A program made the translations under genes and the position numbers. This document shows positions 58,000-64,000 of a stretch of 64,000 bases of DNA, in pieces. Location: contig JAJZOD010000012.1 of NCBI GenBank assembly GCA_021852055.1, forward strand, positions 3,931 through 67,930. The letters run 5' to 3'. The stretch comes from Microcaldota archaeon. GTDB lineage: Archaea > Micrarchaeota > Micrarchaeia > Micrarchaeales > CABMGC01. Below the pieces are notes generated by a model, which was given only the letters and a program-made list of their open reading frames with translations, was not told where the DNA came from and did not search any database. How positions within the stretch are numbered: position 1 is the stretch's first letter; the number at the start of each line of letters is the position of its first letter.

Positions 58000-58845
58000 A
58001 TGAGCACGCACCCAAATGGAACTACAGCATCCCAGGCAAATGCAAAAATTCTTAAAATAGTGCATTCAAATCAGACTATGGCAAACTTGGCTCTGTATGC
58101 TGGCATACTAGTTATAATAGCTGCAGCAGCATTCGCATTTTACCTTAATGTGTCTACGGGTAAGCAAAGCAAGGCAACCGCGCCGCAGGCAACTACATTA
58201 CCTAATGCTACCACAATAGCTACTACGACCATGCTGTCTTCGACTACCACAATACTACAGAATCAAACATTTACGTGTGAATCAGAAAACTCAACACTTC
58301 CTATAGGCGGCGGCAATTTCAGCACAGGCACGTTCTACGGATGGGCAGTATCGGGCACTGGCTTCGGCAATGCGCCGCTTAATCTCAGCGCTGCAAATAA
58401 CGATGGCCACTACTACACAGACAAGTGGAGCAATTCAAATTATCCGTTTGCAGCTACCACATTCAGCAACAACAAGCCCATGGCTCCGGGCAGCATATCA
58501 TTCAGCTATATCCCTACATTGCCATATCTGAATTTTCAGATATTCTCTCCGGCAAGCAAGGAGCTGTATATTAAAGTCGTGCCGTCCAGAGGCCATAGTT
58601 CTGTATATTACTACAACACCCTAAACGTCACAGGCAATACGACTGATGAATTTGAATATGCAAGCATAAACATGTCTGCGCTGATGTGCCAAAAGGTAAC
58701 TGTAGAAATTGTATCGAACATCTCCCCTACTGTTGCATCTTCTGGTATAGTACTCTCAAATCAAAACCTCTTCATTGCAGTAACAGGATTTTATCAAAGT
58801 GCTTCAGGATATCAGACATCCGGAATACAGCAGAACTTCTCTTAA
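58000..58845 (+). CDS. Membrane-anchored surface protein with Thr-rich linker
   Basis: TM LALYAGILVIIAAAAFAFYLNV, TTLPNATTIATTTMLSSTTT linker, beta-rich C-terminal domain. Confidence 0.7.
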   Translation: MSTHPNGTTASQANAKILKIVHSNQTMANLALYAGILVIIAAAAFAFYLNVSTGKQSKATAPQATTLPNATTIATTTMLSSTTTILQNQTFTCESENSTLPIGGGNFSTGTFYGWAVSGTGFGNAPLNLSAANNDGHYYTDKWSNSNYPFAATTFSNNKPMAPGSISFSYIPTLPYLNFQIFSPASKELYIKVVPSRGHSSVYYYNTLNVTGNTTDEFEYASINMSALMCQKVTVEIVSNISPTVASSGIVLSNQNLFIAVTGFYQSASGYQTSGIQQNFS

Positions 58846-58880
58846 TCGTCGTTATGTTAAATTTCTAATCAAGTGATAAA

Positions 58881-59144
58881 ATGGGTCCAAAAAATGGAAC
58901 AAACAGGAAAAATACACAGCATAGCAAGAGATACAAGATAGCAGAAGACTACAACACGCTTCGCAACATGGCAACAGAACTGCGAAGGCAGCAATCGAGC
59001 CTAAGATCAATGGGGAGAAGGATGGCAAGGGACAAAACGTACAATCTGTCTGGGCTTATAGACGGCCTGTCTAACGTAATGGAGCACATGGGCAGGGCAT
59101 CGAAGGAGATAGACAAAGCAATGAAAGAGCTGAAGCTTATATAA
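58881..59144 (+). CDS. Small basic helical hypothetical protein
   Basis: 87-aa ORF with TATA-like AT-rich upstream region. Confidence 0.6.
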   Translation: MGPKNGTNRKNTQHSKRYKIAEDYNTLRNMATELRRQQSSLRSMGRRMARDKTYNLSGLIDGLSNVMEHMGRASKEIDKAMKELKLI

Positions 59145-59349
59145 CTATGCGAAATACAACAAATAACCTGCAGGAAATCATGCAACCATGAAACAAAACG
59201 CATTCATATAATTTGGAATTGATGGAGTGCCAAGCATAAGTGCCAAGACCCTCGGCATATAAAGGCATCTAAAAGTTAGTTTCCTAAACAGCAGTGTAAA
59301 ATCATAAGATATATAGATATTTCTTAAGTAAGCTGTATTTGGTGCAAAT

Positions 59350-60234
59350 GTGACTAATGGGAAAACTATATATGTGATTGGAGCAGTAATTGTAGTGTTA
59401 ATTATTGCAATAGTGGCAGGTCTTTTTCTTTGGCATTCCCAGGCATCATCGTTGAACGCGCCTGGAAGCGGTTCAGGAAATTCTTATGCGTATGTAGCTA
59501 ATTTTGACTCAAACAATGTAATTATTGTAGATGTAACTACCGGAAATATTCACGATGCAATAACTTCCGGATTTTACGGTCCTTCTGGCATAGCCTTCTA
59601 CTCCGGAAACGCATACATTACTAATTACGGTTCTAACAACGTTGTAAAGATAAACCCCTCCGATGGCGACGCAATAGGTTCATGGACTTCTGGGTTTGGC
59701 GGCCCTGTAGACATAACCTTCTACTCCGGAAACGCATACGTTGTTAATCTCAATTCTAGCAACGTTGTAAAGATAAACCCCTCCAATGGCGGCGTAATAG
59801 GTTCATGGACTTCTGGGTTTAACTATTCTTTTAGCATAGCCTTCTACTCCGGAAACGCATACGTTGTTAATGTCAATTCTAGCAACGTTGTAAAGATAAA
59901 CCCCTCCAATGGTGGCGTAATAGGTTCATGGACTTCTGGGTTTAACTATCCTTTTGGCATAGACTTCTACTCAGGAAACGCATACGTTGTTAATCTCAAT
60001 TCTAGCAACGTTGTAAAGATAAACCCCTCCAATGGTGGCGTAATAGGTTCATGGACTTCTGGGTTTAACTATCCTTTTAGCATAGCCTTCTACTCCGGAA
60101 ACGCATACGTCGTTAATGGCGGTTCTGTCAAAGTTTCTAGCAACGTTGTAAAGATAAACCCCTCCGATGGAGGCGTAATAGGTTCATGGACTTCTGGGTT
60201 TAAAAATCCTTTGGGCATAGCCTTTCCTACGTAG
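59350..60234 (+). CDS. Membrane-anchored beta-propeller-like protein with near-identical 41-aa repeats
   Basis: TM IYVIGAVIVVLIIAIVAGLFLW; repeat SSNVVKINPSNGGVIGSWTSGFNYPFSIAFYSGNAYVVNLN. Confidence 0.85.
   Translation: MTNGKTIYVIGAVIVVLIIAIVAGLFLWHSQASSLNAPGSGSGNSYAYVANFDSNNVIIVDVTTGNIHDAITSGFYGPSGIAFYSGNAYITNYGSNNVVKINPSDGDAIGSWTSGFGGPVDITFYSGNAYVVNLNSSNVVKINPSNGGVIGSWTSGFNYSFSIAFYSGNAYVVNVNSSNVVKINPSNGGVIGSWTSGFNYPFGIDFYSGNAYVVNLNSSNVVKINPSNGGVIGSWTSGFNYPFSIAFYSGNAYVVNGGSVKVSSNVVKINPSDGGVIGSWTSGFKNPLGIAFPT
59638..60234 (+). repeat. Tandem 123-nt coding repeats
   Basis: AACGTTGTAAAGATAAACCCCTCC at 59638, 59761, 59884, 60007 (123-nt spacing) and 60142 (135 nt, insertion). Confidence 0.95.
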
Positions 60235-60360
60235 CTTTTGCTTGTTATATTTATCCTTAAATTTATTGAATTAAAGATTGCATATAATAACTTGTCAAAT
60301 TAAATAATTTCTGTTTTATATTATTTGGAGGCGTTTCTCTTCTCTTTTGTCGTCGTAAAG

Positions 60361-60576
60361 ATGGATTACTGTGAGTCTCCTGAGCAACAGATGCACAGAT
60401 GCAACGAGTACATCGATCGCCTTCCAGGAGAACGAAAACATGTGATGAAAACAGCGAAAATTCATGTGTTTTCCTGTATTCTCGGATACCTCCTCAGTTA
60501 TTGAGAAACTCTTTTGGAATTGACGAGGCGATTGAATGTAAATGTCAAGCCCCTAAAGGCATCTAAAAGTGGATAA
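60361..60576 (+). pseudogene. Small decayed ORF with in-frame TGA
   Basis: MDYCESPEQQMHRCNEYIDRLPGERKHVMKTAKIHVFSCILGYLLSY*ETLLELTRRLNVNVKPLKASKSG*; TGA at 60502-60504. Confidence 0.35.
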
Positions 60577-60614
60577 GTATATAAGTTTATACTTCAAGAG
60601 ATAAATGTGGTAAC

Positions 60615-61463
60615 ATGCGAACATCGATGCATATAGCAATACTGCTTGCAGTTTCATTAATGGTACTTCCTGCTGTATCCGCTGTGGGCTACGGCACATC
60701 AAAAATAACACTTTCAAATGGCAGCGTAAGCATCCAGCAGGGAAACAGCACCTCAGTGCAATTTACTGTAAGTCTGTACAGCGGCAACACATGGGGCACT
60801 ACATTCACCGCTGTAAATCCCACGCAGCTTAAAAGCTATGGCATAAATGTAAGCATAAGCAATCCAATGGGCGATCCTCCTTACTCCGGTTCAATTTCTG
60901 TAAGCGCATCGACATCAGCACAGCCCGGCACGTATCAGGCTATATTTGCAGCTACGGGCGATGATCCTTCAATTGCAAATGCCACACTTAACATTACAAT
61001 AAACAAAATACAACCCGCAGTTACAACTACTGTAGCTGCAGTAAACACCTTATCGTCTTCAACATCGACTCCTGGAAACACAATGCAAAGCACAGCAACT
61101 TCAACAGTAGTTGCTACGCCAAAGACCACCACAACCCAGCAGTCTAAATCATCATCACAGCAGTCAGGGAGCGTGCCATACTCTTCAGGAAATTCCGGAA
61201 GCCCTGCGTTATTGTATGCTGCAGTAATAATAATACTTTTAATAGCTGCATATCTGGTGTATATTATGAAAACTGGTTCGACGCGTGCGATAATAGTCGG
61301 TGTTGCGCTTATACTGATAGGCGTGGTTGTATGGCTGTATGGCGACTACAACGGCGGCATTATGTCCTATATCTGGGGCGGAGTTGCAGCAATACTCCTT
61401 GGCACAATAATATGGATACTTGGAGACAATGCGGCAGGAGCATTCTCAAAACCAAAGAAGTGA
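60615..61463 (+). CDS. COG1361-like surface protein with Ser/Thr-rich linker and C-terminal TM segments
   Basis: Signal peptide MRTSMHIAILLAVSLMVLPAVSAVG; TTTTQQSKSSSQQSG linker; three C-terminal TMs. Confidence 0.75.
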   Translation: MRTSMHIAILLAVSLMVLPAVSAVGYGTSKITLSNGSVSIQQGNSTSVQFTVSLYSGNTWGTTFTAVNPTQLKSYGINVSISNPMGDPPYSGSISVSASTSAQPGTYQAIFAATGDDPSIANATLNITINKIQPAVTTTVAAVNTLSSSTSTPGNTMQSTATSTVVATPKTTTTQQSKSSSQQSGSVPYSSGNSGSPALLYAAVIIILLIAAYLVYIMKTGSTRAIIVGVALILIGVVVWLYGDYNGGIMSYIWGGVAAILLGTIIWILGDNAAGAFSKPKK

Positions 61464-61620
61464 ATTAGCTTCTTACAATTTGGGTAACGGGTACGTGAGA
61501 TTAGCTTGCTTAGCGCACTCGCTTACCTGATCTACCATGTTAATTTATTCATTTTGAAGTTAATATACAATACAATCGTATCATGCGCAAAAAAGCGCAT
61601 GTCAAACTGCTCATCGCTGC

Positions 61621-63393
61621 CTACTGCTTTCTCTTCTGCGCCTTTATACGTGATACCTCGTCCAGAAGCTCGAGTTCGCTGTCGCTTATCATGTTCGTAA
61701 ATTTATAGCGCAAAGCCCTTTCATCCTCGTCGTTCAAAAATACATAAAGCTGCTCATTCTCCTGAATCTGCCTGCCGTAGGTTACGCCGTCCATTGATAA
61801 AGCGAGGCTGTCTCCCTTCTTGGCTTCCTGCAGGTTTATCCCATTATCCTGCATCTCCTTTACAGTGCCGACTACATCGCCCATCCTGTTCATCAGCTGC
61901 ACCCCGGGCTTTATCCTGCCGGAGATAACCTCAATACCGAAGATTGCAGGATGCGACACCCTGAAGCAGCTGTTTGGCAGCGTCTTCAGCAGGCCAGGGA
62001 ACACGAGCGCTTTCTCTATAGTCTGTCTGCTCTTTGCCCTCTCGCTATCAAGCCACTCCTTGTAATTGTCAACTATGCCGTATATTACGTTGCCTTTTAT
62101 TATGTTTATACCTGTGGCATAAGACTCCTGTTCTGCTTCCTCGTCAACAGGCACGTTGAATGCTATTACGACTGCACTTTCGGGATCGCTGCTGCGTATT
62201 GAAAATGCGTCAAGGACATCGCGTTTTGTAACCCTGCCTATCCCTTTCTTGCTTATGCTTACTCCAGCGCTATTCAGCAGCTTAGACAGCGCCTCTATGC
62301 CTCCTATGCTGTCAGATTTAAGTATCACTCCTGACTTATCCACATTGAAGACCTCTTGCATCTCTGCCTTTATCTCATTTTCGTAGTTAGGAAAATCAGT
62401 TGAGATTGCCAAGGAGCCAGGCAGCGCGTCCTCAAGGCCGCTTCCGCTGATCTTTATGCCAGCCGCAGCGCTGACGCTGTCTACATAGTAAAACTTGCTT
62501 GACGACTCACGCAGTTCCTGCAGTGCCTTGGGTTTCAGAAGGGCCTTTATTTTTGATGTAGAGATCCCTGCAGGCGTGGCGAATGCAATAGTGTCATTGA
62601 CTTTCAGAGATCCGTTGTATAATATAACATCAACTGTAGTCCCTAAGCCTTTCTCCTCCTTGCGCTCTATTATGCCTCCTACACCTGCTCCATTGACTTC
62701 TATCTCAAGCCTGTCCTCAAGAAAGCGCTGTGAAAGCCCTGTAGCGTATACGAGCAGTTCGGCTATGCCTTCGCCGGTCTTCGCGCTCAAAGGGCATATA
62801 AGTATCTCTTTTTTGAAATCCCTTACCCTGTCAAAACGCTCTGCGTTGAAGCCAACCTCGCTGAGGGCTCCGACAAGCTTGTAAACACGCGCTTCAAGGT
62901 CCTCAGTCACATTAATGCCCTGTTTTGATATTGCATCGGTAAAGCTCGAAAGCCCGGTCTGGTGCCAGCCTGTTATGACGTCTATCTTATTTGCAGCCAC
63001 TATAAACGGGGTCTTGTACTCCTTAAGTATCTCAATTGCTTCGAGGGTCTGTGGTTCGAAGTTTTTTGTCACGTCTACAACAAGTATTGCCAGGTCGGCG
63101 ACGCTGCCTCCCCTCTTTCTTAGGTTGGTAAATGCCTCGTGCCCGGGCGTATCTATGAACAGAAGGCCAGGTATTGTTATCTTTATGTTGAATTTCTGAA
63201 GAAGAGCACCACATGTCTTTTTGATGACGTCAAGCGGCACCTCGCTTGCGCCTATATGCTGGGTTATGCCCCCGGCTTCCTTGGCTGTCATTGTAGTGCT
63301 CCTTATGCGGTCAAGCAGCGTAGTCTTTCCATGGTCTACATGTCCCATTACTACTATTATAGGCTGACGAATCATAAGCTCACAGAAAACCAA
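61621..63393 (-). CDS. infB: Translation initiation factor aIF5B/IF2; start probably at the internal MIRQPII
   Basis: VMGHVDHGKTTLLDRIRST; IDTPGHEAFTNLRKRGG; AANKIDVI. Confidence 0.97.
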   Translation of the reverse strand: MVFCELMIRQPIIVVMGHVDHGKTTLLDRIRSTTMTAKEAGGITQHIGASEVPLDVIKKTCGALLQKFNIKITIPGLLFIDTPGHEAFTNLRKRGGSVADLAILVVDVTKNFEPQTLEAIEILKEYKTPFIVAANKIDVITGWHQTGLSSFTDAISKQGINVTEDLEARVYKLVGALSEVGFNAERFDRVRDFKKEILICPLSAKTGEGIAELLVYATGLSQRFLEDRLEIEVNGAGVGGIIERKEEKGLGTTVDVILYNGSLKVNDTIAFATPAGISTSKIKALLKPKALQELRESSSKFYYVDSVSAAAGIKISGSGLEDALPGSLAISTDFPNYENEIKAEMQEVFNVDKSGVILKSDSIGGIEALSKLLNSAGVSISKKGIGRVTKRDVLDAFSIRSSDPESAVVIAFNVPVDEEAEQESYATGINIIKGNVIYGIVDNYKEWLDSERAKSRQTIEKALVFPGLLKTLPNSCFRVSHPAIFGIEVISGRIKPGVQLMNRMGDVVGTVKEMQDNGINLQEAKKGDSLALSMDGVTYGRQIQENEQLYVFLNDEDERALRYKFTNMISDSELELLDEVSRIKAQKRKQ

Positions 63394-63452
63394 GCAATAT
63401 ATAAGTATCTACGCCAAAATAGCATATAAATCAGTAGGTTAGTGTGATAATT

Positions 63453-64000
63453 ATGCCAGAAAAAGCACTTGTATTGGTAAAACCTGACGGAGTCAAACGC
63501 GCACTGATAGGCCGAGTAATCACAAAATTTGAGGAAGCAGGGCTGAAGGTCGTTGCGATAAAGATGCTCAAGCCAACGGCAGAGCTCACTGGCGAGCACT
63601 ATGCGGCAGATGATGCGTGGCTCAAGAGCGTAGGCGAGAAGAACATAAAGTCTAACATTGAAAAAGGCATAAAGGTAAAGGAAACGGCCATGGAGATAGG
63701 CAATAGGGTGCGCAAGCTGCTAATGAGCTCAATATCCGATGAACCTATAGTCGCCATTGTAATAGAGGGCAACGCTGCTAACGAGGTTGCAAGAAAGCTT
63801 GCAGGCGCCACAGAGCCGAGAAAAGCCGATGCATCAAGCATACGCGGCGCCTTCGGATGCGACTCTTATGAATCAGCCGACCTGGGCACCAGGCCGCTTC
63901 GCAATGTTGTCCACGTATCCGAGAGCAAAGAAGCTGCAGAACGTGAGATAAAAATATGGTTCAAGAAGAACGAGATACTTGATTACAAGCGCGCGGACCA
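63453..64000 (+). CDS. ndk: Nucleoside diphosphate kinase, 3' truncated by window edge
   Basis: MPEKALVLVKPDGVKRALIGRVITKFEEAGLKVVAIKM...DSYESADLGTRPLRNVVHVSES; frame open to window end, absent from the ORF track. Confidence 0.95.
   Translation, partial: MPEKALVLVKPDGVKRALIGRVITKFEEAGLKVVAIKMLKPTAELTGEHYAADDAWLKSVGEKNIKSNIEKGIKVKETAMEIGNRVRKLLMSSISDEPIVAIVIEGNAANEVARKLAGATEPRKADASSIRGAFGCDSYESADLGTRPLRNVVHVSESKEAAEREIKIWFKKNEILDYKRAD

Noticed and set aside
59638-60234. Regularly spaced repeats resembling a repeat array
   Set aside because: The repeats are coding (123 nt = 41 aa), with related inter-repeat sequence and no palindromic short repeats; not CRISPR.
60502-60504. In-frame TGA considered as selenocysteine recoding
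   Set aside because: No recognisable selenoprotein family or evident SECIS; decay is simpler.

Overview
The window is gene-dense archaeal DNA. Gene content suggests a DPANN lineage, possibly Micrarchaeota/ARMAN-like; that placement is inference only. Supported by: archaeal DnaG, Hjc, aIF5B, XPD, AglB/STT3, NreA, an S-layer-type protein and intron-containing tRNAs. Housekeeping genes include guaB-guaA, dnaG with a small Toprim gene, hjc, xpd, infB, ndk, argF-arcC, an M1 aminopeptidase and an M24 peptidase. The envelope component is unusually large: an S-layer-like protein, three repeat/beta-propeller surface proteins, COG1361-like proteins, a pilin-like/LamG protein, STT3 and GPT/GT2 enzymes. 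tRNA genes: Trp(CCA) and Ser(UGA), both with introns, and Pro(CGG). No CRISPR array or rRNA was seen. The best leads are: (1) two dispersed paralogs of a family I cannot name, sharing a gapless 64-aa block; (2) a tyrosine-integrase relic whose open frame starts inside the tRNA-Ser 3' half, next to a perfect palindrome and followed by a retropepsin-like protease plus a small partner gene; (3) two copies of a structured element upstream of tnpB, one attached to a truncated tnpB and the other solo; (4) a long inverted repeat upstream of the S-layer promoter; (5) a four-cysteine extracellular domain shared by adjacent genes; (6) a homologous ~60-nt block upstream of two surface-protein genes; (7) near-identical 123-nt coding repeats. 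All product calls come from motif recognition by eye, with no database search.
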